From Prevotella sp. (lineage in GTDB: Bacteria; Bacteroidota; Bacteroidia; Bacteroidales; Bacteroidaceae): a stretch of 36,642 nucleotides of DNA. Positions 17,347-25,450 of this stretch are shown in pieces. Each line of letters starts with the position of its first letter. The stretch's first letter is position 1. Made by a program: the position numbers and the translations under genes. The notes beneath the pieces were generated by a model, which ran no database searches, was not told the DNA's origin, and saw only the letters and a list, made by a program, of their open reading frames with translations. The DNA is taken from positions 1 through 36,642 of the forward strand of contig JALEVZ010000004.1 of assembly GCA_022788105.1 (NCBI GenBank), given 5' to 3'.

Positions 17347-18076
17347 GACAGCGCTCATGACCATAGCCGTAGCCACATCGATACAGGCCGCAGCCACGTC
17401 GGCACGAGCCGTAGCTACGACCGACGACGGGCGAAGCGACATGACGCTCGACGAGCCGACAGCCATACAGACGTCCAAAGACACCGCCACCATAGACAGC
17501 ACCGTGGCAACGACAGCCTACGACAGGCGCATACACCGCTACCGCCGCCACTGGAACGCGCTTATCCCCACACAGCACATACTACAGTTCTGCGGCAATA
17601 TGGGCGTCGTGTCGGCAGGCATAGGCTGGGACTACGGTCGCCGCCGTCAGTGGGAGACACAACTGCTCTTTGGCTATGTGCCGAAATATGACAGCCGCAA
17701 CGCCAAAATCACCATGACGCTGAAGCAAAACTACATACCCTGGTCGATATACATTAAAGACGGTTGGAGCATCGAGCCGCTGCAGTGCGGGCTGTACCTC
17801 AACACCGTGTTCGGCCACGACTTCTGGACCAAGCAGCCCACCAAGTATGAGAGTGGGTACTATCCCTTCTCCACCCGTTTGCGTCCGAACGTGTTCATCG
17901 GCGAGCGCTTCACAAAGTCGGTGCCCAACAACCGCCGCAAATACATCAAGAGCCTCAGCTTCTTCTACGAGCTCAGCACCAATGACATCTACGTCATGCA
18001 CCTCATCCACACGGGCAGCATCAGCTTCTGGGACATGTTCGGACTGTCGTTAGGCATCAAAGCACAGCTGCTGTAG
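17327..18076 (+). CDS. Putative outer-membrane protein of unknown function
   Basis: A 249-residue protein with a probable signal peptide (MRLSSFKTALMTIAVATSIQ, cleavage near ATSARA). The body contains alternating aromatic and polar segments such as HILQFCGNMGVVSAGIGWDY and WETQLLFGYVP, and ends WDMFGLSLGIKAQLL, as expected for a small beta-barrel. Its start lies inside the last codons of the metallophosphoesterase gene. That overlap suggests the two work together, possibly as exporter or anchor and enzyme. I cannot assign a named family. A weak hairpin terminator follows (18102-18136). Confidence 0.75.
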   Translation: MRLSSFKTALMTIAVATSIQAAATSARAVATTDDGRSDMTLDEPTAIQTSKDTATIDSTVATTAYDRRIHRYRRHWNALIPTQHILQFCGNMGVVSAGIGWDYGRRRQWETQLLFGYVPKYDSRNAKITMTLKQNYIPWSIYIKDGWSIEPLQCGLYLNTVFGHDFWTKQPTKYESGYYPFSTRLRPNVFIGERFTKSVPNNRRKYIKSLSFFYELSTNDIYVMHLIHTGSISFWDMFGLSLGIKAQLL

Positions 18077-18101
18077 AGCCACCGCACCACCACGCCACGC
18101 A

Positions 18102-18136
18102 AGCGCCAGGAGGTTGTCTCGGCGACGGCGCTTTTT
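18102..18136 (+). terminator. Weak intrinsic terminator
   Basis: AGCGCC (18102-18107) pairs with GGCGCT (18127-18132) and a short T-run follows. The stem is only six pairs, so read-through into the MFS gene is possible. Confidence 0.45.
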
Positions 18137-18188
18137 ATCAGAAACATTTGCAAGGTAACGAAATAATGCTTATTTACACGCTGACGAC

Positions 18189-19388
18189 ATGACACAAACA
18201 CAAGCACACCCCACGGAACGGCTATGGAATGCCGACTACATAAAGGTGATGGCAACCAATTTTCTTCTATACTTCGCCTTCTACCTGCTCACCCCTTTAC
18301 TGCCCCTCTACCTCAGCGAGCAGTTCGGAGCAACCAAAGACACGATAGGCATCGTGCTCAGTGGCTACACCGTGGCGGCGCTGGTGGTAAGACCGTTCTG
18401 CGGCTATGTGGTTGACAGCTTTTCGCGCAAGAAGGTGCTCATGGTGTGTCTCACCGCCTTCTTCGTGTGCTTCGCAGGCTACATAGCAGCCGGCACCATA
18501 CTGATGTTTGCCATCTGCCGCACGCTGCACGGCGCACCTTTCGGAGCCGTGACGGTGTCGAACAGCACCTGCGCCATCGACGTGCTACCGTCGTCGCGCC
18601 GCAACGAGGGCATCGGACTATACGGACTGAGCAACAATTTCGCCATGGCGATAGCGCCATCGGCAGGCATCTGGCTCCACGACAGCATAGGCAGCTACGG
18701 TGCACTGTTCTGGATAGCGCTGGCAGTGGCAGCGCTGTCGGTGCTGATTGGCGCCACCGTAAAGTTGCCAGAGAAAGCCATCATCAAGAACAAAGACAAA
18801 CTGTCGCTCGACCGCTTCTTCCTCACGCGCGCCTGGCTGCTTGCCATCAACATTGCCATGTTCGGCTTCTGCTGGGGCGTATTGAGCAACTACCTCGCCA
18901 TATACAGCAAAGAGTCGCTCGGCATAACAGGCGGAACAGGCACCTACTTCGCCATACTCTCCTGCGGACTGTTCCTCTCGCGCCTGCAAGGACGCAAGGC
19001 ACTGCGCGACGGACGGCTCACACAAAACGCTATGGAGGGCATGTGTCTGTCGCTTGTAGGCTACATACTGTTTGTGGCGGTGCCCCACCCCGTGACCTAC
19101 TACCTCTCCGCCGCACTCATAGGTCTTGGCAACGGCCATCTCTACCCTGCCTTTCTAAACATGTTCGTAGCCGTGGCACGCCACGACCAGCGCGGCACCG
19201 CCAACTCGAGCATACTCACCGGCTGGGACCTCGGCTTCGGCATAGGCTGTCTGCTCGGCGGCGTGGTGGCAGAACACATGGGCTACGGCGCTGCCTTCTG
19301 GATGGTGGCGATAGAAAACGCCTGCGGCGTGGCACTCTTCTTCCTGTTCGGCCGCCAGTTCTTCATAGCGCGCAAGCAAAGCGAATAA
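18189..19388 (+). CDS. MFS transporter
   Basis: A 399-residue major facilitator superfamily permease with about 12 predicted transmembrane helices. The cytoplasmic loop between helices 2 and 3 reads GYVVDSFSRKKVLM, matching the MFS signature G-x3-D-x2-(S/G)R(K/R). The sequence LHGAPFGAVTVSNSTCAIDVLP fits helices 4-5 of drug- or sugar-efflux type carriers. Substrate and direction of transport cannot be told from sequence. It ends 4 bp before the stop codon of the convergent YD-repeat gene, with no terminator between them, so transcripts from the two sides may collide or overlap. Confidence 0.9.
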   Translation: MTQTQAHPTERLWNADYIKVMATNFLLYFAFYLLTPLLPLYLSEQFGATKDTIGIVLSGYTVAALVVRPFCGYVVDSFSRKKVLMVCLTAFFVCFAGYIAAGTILMFAICRTLHGAPFGAVTVSNSTCAIDVLPSSRRNEGIGLYGLSNNFAMAIAPSAGIWLHDSIGSYGALFWIALAVAALSVLIGATVKLPEKAIIKNKDKLSLDRFFLTRAWLLAINIAMFGFCWGVLSNYLAIYSKESLGITGGTGTYFAILSCGLFLSRLQGRKALRDGRLTQNAMEGMCLSLVGYILFVAVPHPVTYYLSAALIGLGNGHLYPAFLNMFVAVARHDQRGTANSSILTGWDLGFGIGCLLGGVVAEHMGYGAAFWMVAIENACGVALFFLFGRQFFIARKQSE

Positions 19389-19392
19389 GCAC

Positions 19393-22074
19393 TCACCTCA
19401 CCACGACCTTCACCGTTTGACCTTCTGCCTTGAGCAGATAGACGCCCGCAGAAGGTGCCGTGACAGAACCATTGCCACGTGTGACGAGACGTCCAACGGC
19501 GTCGTAGAGCGAGAGAGCGACACCGCTCAGGCAGAACGTGCGACCCTCGACCGTCACCCTGGCAGCCATGTCGGCAGAGGCAGCATCTATGCCGCTTACC
19601 TCCACTTCACCATAGCGGTAAGAGTAGCTGATGGTGCTGTCGAAACTTGGGCGCTCGTTTCTCTTTACATGTGCTACGAGCCGTCCCTCGCTGTCGTAGG
19701 TGTAGGTCTGCTCATTGAAAAAGGTTATGCCCCCAAACGACATTGTGCCGCTATATGACACGAGCCTGCCGTCGGCGTTGCGCACATACTCCACAGTCTG
19801 CATGCCTTCATTGTCTTCATACACATAGCTACAGGTGAGGCCGTCGTCAGACACGCGGTAGCCTTCCTTCGTCATCAGCCAACCGCCGCTTTCGCTGTCC
19901 CACTCAAACACAATGTCCACCTGTCTGTCGCCCTCACCACACACGCGAATTGGCGTTGCTACCATCGACCAGAAGCTGTCGTAGCTCTCTTCATGCGGAA
20001 AAGGATCGACACATGTAAACTCACGGGCTGCGGTGGCAGTCATCGTACCGCCTGTGCTGCCGACGAACTCGCCCTTTGCAGCATCCCATGTATAGTCGCG
20101 GCACCAGTTTTCGGGTCCGTACATCATCTTCTCCTGCCTCTTGACAGGCACAATGTTGCCGTCCTGGTCCTTCTCACTTGTAGTAAACACAAAGATGTCG
20201 CCATCGAAATGGCCCTCCGTCAATGCGTCTACACTGCTCAGAAGCCATGCTCTGCCCATATAGTTCCACCGCGTCGTGCAGTGCGCAGATATGTCATAGA
20301 CCTCCTTCGCAGTCATGGTCGTGAACGATTCGTCACTATAGTAGACCACAACAGGCCCTTTACTGCTCTGCTCCGTCTCCCGGCAGTGGGTCAACATCTC
20401 AGAGTCGGCGTCATGAGCGTCGCTGTAGCGATAAGCCACCTCGCGCACCTTGCCGTCGGCAGTGTAGCTGTAGACAGAGCGAGTGAGGTAAGATGGCGTT
20501 GTCGCGCCCTCCACCAATCGGGTGCTACGGATAGCCGTCACACGTCCGAGGGCGTCGGTAGACATGTCGCAACGCCGTCCGCCGTCAGTGCTGTAGCTGA
20601 CGGTTGTGTTGGCAGCAGCGGTCCATGCGTCGCCGTCCTTTATGACAAGTCTGGGCGAATAGGTGTTCAGATATTCGTCTGACGCGCTGCTCAGACATTT
20701 CAACTCTTTCTGCAGTGTGCCGCGAGCGTCGTACAGGCTGATGTAGACAGCGTTGTCTTTGTAGTCCTGCAGGCTCTCTCTGCGGCTATTGTCGGCAACC
20801 GTAAAACTGCCGTCAGCGCAGAAGCAGACTTCGCCCTCGCACTTACCAGCAGCGTCGTAGCGCAGATAGGCAGTGCTGTCTGGCGCTCCGGCAGCGCTGC
20901 GATGCACCTTTGCAATGCTGTTGCCCACCCATTCGCAGGCGTAAGAACGCACGACGCTGTTCGATTCGGCGTCGTAACAAACGGAGTGGCGGTTGCCGTT
21001 GGCTTCGGTCACGGGCAAGTTCAGATACTCATTGAGCGAACACTTGCGCCAGGTCTGTGGCGTGCGCATCGCCGTGCCGCCGACATAGACCACAGAGTAG
21101 GGTTTCTCCGTCACCTCATTCGTCGATGGGTCCAACGCCACCTCGGTTGCCACGCCCGACTTTGACACGTTGCCATCGCCTTCATATCGGCTTGTCATAG
21201 ACTCCGTTTCTACATAATGGTCGTCCGTCAACAGGCTGTACTTGGTCGTGGTGTATGACTCCAGCGCTACGCCTTCGGGCGAAGAGTAGGTGTAGAGGGT
21301 GCAGGTGTTCTGACCATTGTCCACCTCTATCGTGGTGCGGTTGTACGGATAACTCCACTGGTTGGTCACATAGCCACCCACGGCGTTGAACCACAGCGTC
21401 TGTTCTATGCTCGTCTCGGCGCCAAGTGCGTTGTAGACTGTATGTGAACTGCGGTAGCCGTCGGCGCCATTGTCGTAGCTGTAGACGTTCTTTGAGGTCA
21501 GCACGAAATCGGTGCCGGCGCTGTTGATGGTGTATTCCGCCTCTGACGTCACACGATTTTGGTCGTCGTAGGTACGACGGGTCTGCACGGTGCTAACGGG
21601 CGTACCGTTCTTTGAGCTACTGACGGTGCGCTGCGTCCAGTAGCCCTGTGCGTTGAGCGTGAACTCATAGTCGCGCCTCAGACCGTCGGTACCGACTACT
21701 GAGGTGGGGAGTCCGTTCTTGTCGTAGGTGTAAGTGTAGTCGAAGTTGTCGTTTGCGCTCTGCGAGTCGCTCACATAGGAATAGGTAGATGAGAGCAGAC
21801 GCGTGGCAGTGGCGGTGGTCGCCGACGTCATGGGACGTGCCACGGGAGCCGCGAGAGCGGTCTTGGCGAGCCTCATCTGCGGCACTTCCTGTCCTTTTTT
21901 ATTCGACACGCCCTGTCCCTTTTTATTCGGCATTGCTGTCTGACGGTTTGCAGGGACGAGCCTCATCTGCTGCACTTCACGCGCGGTATGTGCGTGAAGT
22001 GCAGCCAGTGGCAACGCCTGCACAGTCAGCGCGAAGCACGCTGAGAGTAAAATCAACTTCTTGTTCGTACACAT
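19393..22074 (-). CDS. Large secreted YD-repeat-like protein with T9SS-type C-terminal domain
   Basis: An 893-residue protein with a signal peptide (residues 1 to about 27). It has a basic N-terminal segment with repeated NKKGQ and QMRL motifs. A long body holds loosely repeated YD-like units such as YTYTYDKNGLPTSVVG, RRTYDDQNRVTSE, YSYTADGKVREVAY and YTYDSEGRLVAHV. The last ~65 residues match the type A sorting domain of the type IX secretion system (LSLYDAVGRLVTRG, GVYLLKAEGQTVKVVVR). It is therefore predicted to be exported to the surface or medium. It starts 11 bp after the Tat phosphoesterase stop codon, so the two form an operon. There is no obvious catalytic or toxin domain. Function unknown; structural or adhesive roles are possible. 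Confidence 0.82.
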   Translation of the reverse strand: MCTNKKLILLSACFALTVQALPLAALHAHTAREVQQMRLVPANRQTAMPNKKGQGVSNKKGQEVPQMRLAKTALAAPVARPMTSATTATATRLLSSTYSYVSDSQSANDNFDYTYTYDKNGLPTSVVGTDGLRRDYEFTLNAQGYWTQRTVSSSKNGTPVSTVQTRRTYDDQNRVTSEAEYTINSAGTDFVLTSKNVYSYDNGADGYRSSHTVYNALGAETSIEQTLWFNAVGGYVTNQWSYPYNRTTIEVDNGQNTCTLYTYSSPEGVALESYTTTKYSLLTDDHYVETESMTSRYEGDGNVSKSGVATEVALDPSTNEVTEKPYSVVYVGGTAMRTPQTWRKCSLNEYLNLPVTEANGNRHSVCYDAESNSVVRSYACEWVGNSIAKVHRSAAGAPDSTAYLRYDAAGKCEGEVCFCADGSFTVADNSRRESLQDYKDNAVYISLYDARGTLQKELKCLSSASDEYLNTYSPRLVIKDGDAWTAAANTTVSYSTDGGRRCDMSTDALGRVTAIRSTRLVEGATTPSYLTRSVYSYTADGKVREVAYRYSDAHDADSEMLTHCRETEQSSKGPVVVYYSDESFTTMTAKEVYDISAHCTTRWNYMGRAWLLSSVDALTEGHFDGDIFVFTTSEKDQDGNIVPVKRQEKMMYGPENWCRDYTWDAAKGEFVGSTGGTMTATAAREFTCVDPFPHEESYDSFWSMVATPIRVCGEGDRQVDIVFEWDSESGGWLMTKEGYRVSDDGLTCSYVYEDNEGMQTVEYVRNADGRLVSYSGTMSFGGITFFNEQTYTYDSEGRLVAHVKRNERPSFDSTISYSYRYGEVEVSGIDAASADMAARVTVEGRTFCLSGVALSLYDAVGRLVTRGNGSVTAPSAGVYLLKAEGQTVKVVVR
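21867..21978. repeat. Nested direct repeats inside the YD-repeat gene
   Basis: A 22-bp element occurs at 21867-21888 and 21957-21978, 90 bp apart with one mismatch. Between them an 18-bp element occurs at 21888-21905 and 21912-21929, 24 bp apart. Both offsets are multiples of three, so recombination between copies would delete or add 30 or 8 codons in frame. Confidence 0.7.
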
Positions 22075-22085
22075 AGGGTTTGTTA

Positions 22086-23441
22086 TTACTTGCGCAGGGG
22101 CTTCACCTTACGGGGCTTGAAGCTGTGCTCTTCGACAAGCACGCCCTTCGCTATGTTGTGGACACGCATGACAAGGTTGCCGTCCTTGACTTCGCCATCG
22201 ATAAGCGTGGCAAACTCTTTCGACTCAGGGTCGTTGCCGACAGGACCGCCACCCACTATCTGCGCCCACGAGTGGTCTTTTGTGGGGGCGTCGAAGCGAT
22301 AGACATGCTGGTGGGCAGTGATGACCAACTGGCAGCCTGCCTCTTCCAACAGCGGACTCCACAGCTGGTAACAGGTGCGCTGCCAATCGGCATAGTCCCA
22401 CGTATAGCGCGGATCAACGTCTGCAGGGGCGACGTCGCCGGGATTGGCTTTAGGGTTCTCGTCAAAGAGTGGGATGTGGCAACAAGCCACCAGATAAGGA
22501 GCACTGGCTATCTCCTTGCGGCGAAGTGCGTCTTTCAGCCATGCCACCTGTGCCTGACGGTACGGAACGGAGGCAAACAGATTGGCAAAGATGGGGTTGG
22601 TGTCGAGCTTGTCTTCACCTGTGTCGAGTCCGATAAGCGCGATGTCGCCCACGCGAACGGCAAAGTTTCTGCCCAAATCCCAGTCTCTGCTGCTGCGTTC
22701 CTCAGGCTGGCGGTACATCCATACACGCTCCAAGTGGCGGTTTGCCAAGCCTCGCAGGTCGTGGTTTCCGGGGCAGAACAGGTACGGAGTCTCTGCCGCG
22801 TAGTCCTTGCGCGTGATTCGCGGCTTCAGGAATATTATCTTTTGGTCTTCTATAGTCTCTTCTACGTTGCTGGCATCACCGTTCCACACGACGCACGCGG
22901 GAGCCAGTTCGCTCAGCTTGTTGGTCAGTTTCTCAAAGGCAGGCCAGTTCACATGCGTGTCGTTGATGACCGAGAAGTGGCTCTTTGCGGCGGTTCCGGC
23001 GGTGCGGAACGAATACACTCGCTTGCCCTCCTCGTTGCCTATTATCTTCATGTCGTAGCCACCGCCGTAGTGTATGCGGTCGGCGCCAATCTTGTAGTAA
23101 TATGTTGTGGCGGGCTTCAAGCCCGTAAGGCGCACCAACATGGCGTCGGGGTTCATGTCTGTGACGCGATAGCCGCCGCAATAGACCTTCTTTCCGTCTG
23201 ACAGGTCGGGCTTTTCGCCGTAAATGACGTAGCCGTTGGCATTGGCGGTGACGCTGAACGCCACGCCCATGCTGGTCTCTGCGTAGTTTTGCAGCATAGG
23301 TTCGCTGTCGATAAGTGGTGCGGAGGGCTGTGTCTCGTCTTTCTTCTCCTCTGCTCGGGCGTTGCCTGCCATCAAGGGAAGTGCAAAGCTTTGTGCCGCA
23401 GCCAGTGCGACACCGCTTTTCAAAAATTCTCTTCTTTTCAT
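22086..23441 (-). CDS. Tat-exported metallophosphoesterase with N-terminal fibronectin-like domain
   Basis: A 451-residue protein. The N-terminus MKRREFLKSGVALAAAQSFA has a twin-arginine (RREFLK) signal. Residues about 48-150 look like the fibronectin-type/purple acid phosphatase N-terminal domain (AFSVTANANGYVIYG, LTGLKPATTYYYKIG). The catalytic domain carries calcineurin-like motifs NDTH (160-163), NGDA (187-190), CPGNHD, CCHIP and AHQHVY. It should act as a periplasmic phosphatase or phosphodiesterase folded with metal in the cytoplasm before export. It has a promoter at 23586-23617 and heads a two-gene operon with the secreted YD-repeat protein. The substrate is not known. Confidence 0.9.
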   Translation of the reverse strand: MKRREFLKSGVALAAAQSFALPLMAGNARAEEKKDETQPSAPLIDSEPMLQNYAETSMGVAFSVTANANGYVIYGEKPDLSDGKKVYCGGYRVTDMNPDAMLVRLTGLKPATTYYYKIGADRIHYGGGYDMKIIGNEEGKRVYSFRTAGTAAKSHFSVINDTHVNWPAFEKLTNKLSELAPACVVWNGDASNVEETIEDQKIIFLKPRITRKDYAAETPYLFCPGNHDLRGLANRHLERVWMYRQPEERSSRDWDLGRNFAVRVGDIALIGLDTGEDKLDTNPIFANLFASVPYRQAQVAWLKDALRRKEIASAPYLVACCHIPLFDENPKANPGDVAPADVDPRYTWDYADWQRTCYQLWSPLLEEAGCQLVITAHQHVYRFDAPTKDHSWAQIVGGGPVGNDPESKEFATLIDGEVKDGNLVMRVHNIAKGVLVEEHSFKPRKVKPLRK

Positions 23442-23585
23442 TTCTTTGTTATGTTAGTATTTGATGATTGCGTCTTACCCAACAAGCGACAGCATGTGCG
23501 AGAAGTGAATTCCCGCACGCCATTGGCGCCGCATGAGTCTTTAAATACGTAATGTTTGACGCTTTAATATGTAATAGAGATTGTG

Positions 23586-23617
23586 CAAATTTATGAAAAT
23601 CTTTCCGAATAGCCAAC
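23586..23617 (-). promoter_or_regulatory. Predicted promoter of the phosphoesterase operon
   Basis: On the minus strand TAAATTTG (23586-23593) fits TAnnTTTG. GTTG (23614-23617), 20 bp upstream, resembles the -33 TTTG. The leader would be about 140 nt. Confidence 0.55.
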
Positions 23618-23696
23618 GCCACGGCGCGCTTTTTAAGAACTTAAAAGCACCTGCACAAAAAGCGACGACAACTCTTTCAGAACCTGAAACGCAAAA

Positions 23697-23733
23697 GACC
23701 CGCTACCGGATATTGCCATACCGATAGCGGGTC
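23697..23733 (-). terminator. Terminator of the DUF3467 gene
   Basis: GACCCGCTACCGG and CCGATAGCGGGTC form a 13-bp stem with one A·C mismatch around an 11-nt loop. On the minus strand it is followed by TTTTGC; on the plus strand by a TTTT a few bases later, so it may act both ways. Confidence 0.85.
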
Positions 23734-23788
23734 TCGCCTTTTAGCGCATGCCGATGAGGGGCATGCAGGCTTATAATATAGTTGACGG

Positions 23789-24133
23789 TTATGCCTGTCC
23801 GTGGTTCAGTCCGTCGCCGAAGGGTGCGATTGTGCGGCCGCCCTCAGGCTGTGCGGGCTGTGCCATCGGCAGTTTGATTTCGCCGAAGTTGCGCTCATAG
23901 TTTTCAACTACCTCCTTAAGCTGCAAGCACAAGGCCTTTGCGTTTTCGGGAGCCATTATCACACGACTGCAGATAGTGGGCTGTCCGATTGCGGGAAGTG
24001 AACGTGCGAAGTCGAGTACGAAGTCAACTGCTGAGTTGTTTATAAACGCAACGTTTGAATATTCGCCAAGTGCCACACCGGGAGCAGCGAATCCTATTCC
24101 TGGCTGCTGTTCTTTCTGATTGTTGTTGTCCAT
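23789..24133 (-). CDS. DUF3467 domain protein (conserved small protein of rpoC region)
   Basis: A 114-residue soluble protein that matches the DUF3467 family by its pattern EYSNVAFINNSAVDFVLDFARSLP, then TICSRVIMAPENAKALCLQLKEVVENYE. The function of the family is unknown. In Bacteroidales the gene typically follows rpoC and precedes rpsL, as I recall, which makes it a marker of the ancestral cluster. The start at 24133 was chosen because the conserved part begins with MDNNNQ; an in-frame upstream extension to 24481 is noise. It has its own promoter (24235-24266) and terminator, so it is monocistronic here. The tail (FGDGLNHGQA) is polar. Confidence 0.88.
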   Translation of the reverse strand: MDNNNQKEQQPGIGFAAPGVALGEYSNVAFINNSAVDFVLDFARSLPAIGQPTICSRVIMAPENAKALCLQLKEVVENYERNFGEIKLPMAQPAQPEGGRTIAPFGDGLNHGQA

Positions 24134-24234
24134 TGTTTTCGATTTAGATATATTGTTAATTAATAATGTAAAGACTGGTCTGGCAGTCCACCGCACAATG
24201 GCGTTGACGCTGCTGCCCGTCCTTTCTTGTATTG

Positions 24235-24266
24235 CAAAGGTAACATAAATTTCGATAACCGCCAAA
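24235..24266 (-). promoter_or_regulatory. Predicted DUF3467 promoter, strong consensus
   Basis: On the minus strand TTTG (24263-24266), 20 bp, then TACCTTTG (24235-24242): a full match to the Bacteroidetes -33/-7 consensus. The start site would be about 95 nt upstream of the ATG. Confidence 0.75.
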
Positions 24267-24353
24267 CATGTGGCAGTAAAATATGAGGCGTAAAACAAGG
24301 CGTTTAAGCCCCTGTGCGAACAGGACGCGAAACCTATTTCACTATTTTTAGGT

Positions 24354-24385
24354 ATTGCCGAGGTGACAGAAGAGACGTAATTTTG
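24354..24385 (+). promoter_or_regulatory. Predicted cbiK promoter
   Basis: ATTG (24354-24357), 20 bp, then TAATTTTG (24378-24385). The -7 matches TAnnTTTG and the -33 differs by one base. A leader of about 150 nt with direct repeats follows. Confidence 0.6.
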
Positions 24386-24416
24386 CAGCCGAGAAATGAT
24401 GCATTGCACACTGTAT

Positions 24417-24521
24417 GAGCCTGTTCTTAATTTGAAAAGACTCTGCTCATGATTTGAGAAAAGCTTATTTATGATTAACAAAGGCTCTGCTCATAATTTG
24501 AAAATGCTCTATTTATAATTT
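24417..24521 (+). repeat. Five degenerate tandem repeats of about 22 bp in the cbiK leader
   Basis: Units begin near 24417, 24434, 24456, 24477 and 24500 with period 21-23 bp after the first. The shared core is GAAAA-GCTCTGCTCATAATTT, with TTATTTAT in place of TCTGCTCAT in some copies. The array ends 15 bp before the start codon. Confidence 0.75.
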
Positions 24522-24536
24522 ACATCCACACTAATT

Positions 24537-25394
24537 ATGTTAAGATTTACGACTATCATCACACTCATGTTGGCGCTGTCAGGCTATCTGCACTGCCACG
24601 CGCAACAGTCAGAGTGCAAGACAGGCATCCTGCTTGTACACTACGGAACCCAAAACGACGCCAGTAGGAAAGCAACAATAGAACGCCTCGACAGCATCGT
24701 GGCAGCGGAATTTCCGTGCTGTCGCGTCGTGGAGGCATACGCGGCAGGCTCGGTCATAAAGGCGCTCGGGGCGCGAGGCATCAAGAAGCTGACCATAGCG
24801 GAGGGACTTGACAGCCTAAAGGCAGCGGGATGCAGCCGTATTGCCGTTCAAAGCACTATGCTGCTCGACGGCAATATGACAGACCTGATAAAGGCGGCGG
24901 TAAAGGATGCACGCAGCAACTTTGACAAAATAGCGCTTGGAAGACCGCTACTCTACACCGTAGACGACTGCCGTAACATGGTGAAAATGATTGAACGCCA
25001 CCTGCTTGCAGACAAGACGCTGGGCGCACCGAAGGCTCAAGTGATGCTGGTAGGACACGGCAGCGACAGCCCCGCCAACGCCATGTACAGCCAAATAGAC
25101 TACATCTTGAAAGACGAGGGGCGCAGTCTTTGGCACGTCGGCACCATAGAGGGCTATCCAACACTCGACACTGTGAAGCGCCAACTGCAAAAAAGCCATG
25201 TCAAACACGTGGTGCTCGTGCCGCTGCTATATATCGCTGGCAACCACCAACGCGACGATATAGCTGGCCATTGGCAAGCGGAGCTGGAGAAATGTGGCTA
25301 CACCGTCAGCACTGTAAGCCGCGGACTCGGCGAGATGGACGAGGTTTGCCAACTCATAATAGGCAATATTAAAAAGGCCATAAAGGCGAAATAA
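24537..25394 (+). CDS. cbiK: Exported CbiK-type sirohydrochlorin cobaltochelatase-like protein
   Basis: A 285-residue protein of the class II chelatase family CbiK. A signal peptide (residues 1-22, ending YLHCHA) sends it to the periplasm, as in the CbiK-P of Desulfovibrio. The active-site residues H174 (VGHGSDS), E205 (GTIEGYP) and H237 (AGNHQRDDIAG) line up with the H145/E175/H207 triad of Salmonella CbiK at a constant offset. The family's histidine after QST/QSL, which binds heme in the Desulfovibrio enzyme, appears replaced by Met (QSTMLLDG, about 105-112). A periplasmic chelatase beside a TonB receptor and a PepSY-type protein points to metal-porphyrin or heme handling rather than cytoplasmic B12 synthesis. 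The substrate is unproven. The gene starts 56 bp before the broken receptor gene. Confidence 0.88.
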   Translation: MLRFTTIITLMLALSGYLHCHAQQSECKTGILLVHYGTQNDASRKATIERLDSIVAAEFPCCRVVEAYAAGSVIKALGARGIKKLTIAEGLDSLKAAGCSRIAVQSTMLLDGNMTDLIKAAVKDARSNFDKIALGRPLLYTVDDCRNMVKMIERHLLADKTLGAPKAQVMLVGHGSDSPANAMYSQIDYILKDEGRSLWHVGTIEGYPTLDTVKRQLQKSHVKHVVLVPLLYIAGNHQRDDIAGHWQAELEKCGYTVSTVSRGLGEMDEVCQLIIGNIKKAIKAK

Positions 25395-25450
25395 AGCAGC
25401 CGAAAGGCAACATCAAAAAAGACAACAAACAATAAAAAGACAATAAACAC

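Larger units (their letters stand above)
23442..23788. other. Intergenic region between DUF3467 and phosphoesterase operon
   Basis: This 347-bp gap holds the DUF3467 terminator (23697-23733), the promoter of the phosphoesterase operon, and its AT-rich leader. No small gene is supported. Confidence 0.7.
24134..24536. other. Divergent intergenic region DUF3467 / cbiK
   Basis: This 403-bp region holds the DUF3467 leader and promoter (minus), the cbiK promoter (24354-24385, plus) and the five-unit repeat (24417-24521) just before cbiK. No riboswitch of the cobalamin type was recognised; the space is too short and lacks a B12 box I could identify. Confidence 0.65.

Noticed and set aside
22080..23201. 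A 373-codon plus-strand open frame opposite the Tat phosphoesterase gene
   Set aside because: It is antisense to a gene with clear catalytic motifs, has no recognisable domain and reads as composition-driven shadow sequence.
24134..24481. Upstream in-frame extension of the DUF3467 gene
   Set aside because: The conserved family region starts at MDNNNQ, and a full-consensus promoter for the gene lies inside the extension.
24134..24536. Cobalamin riboswitch upstream of cbiK
   Set aside because: No B12-box-like sequence or suitable fold was recognised; the leader is short and filled by tandem repeats.
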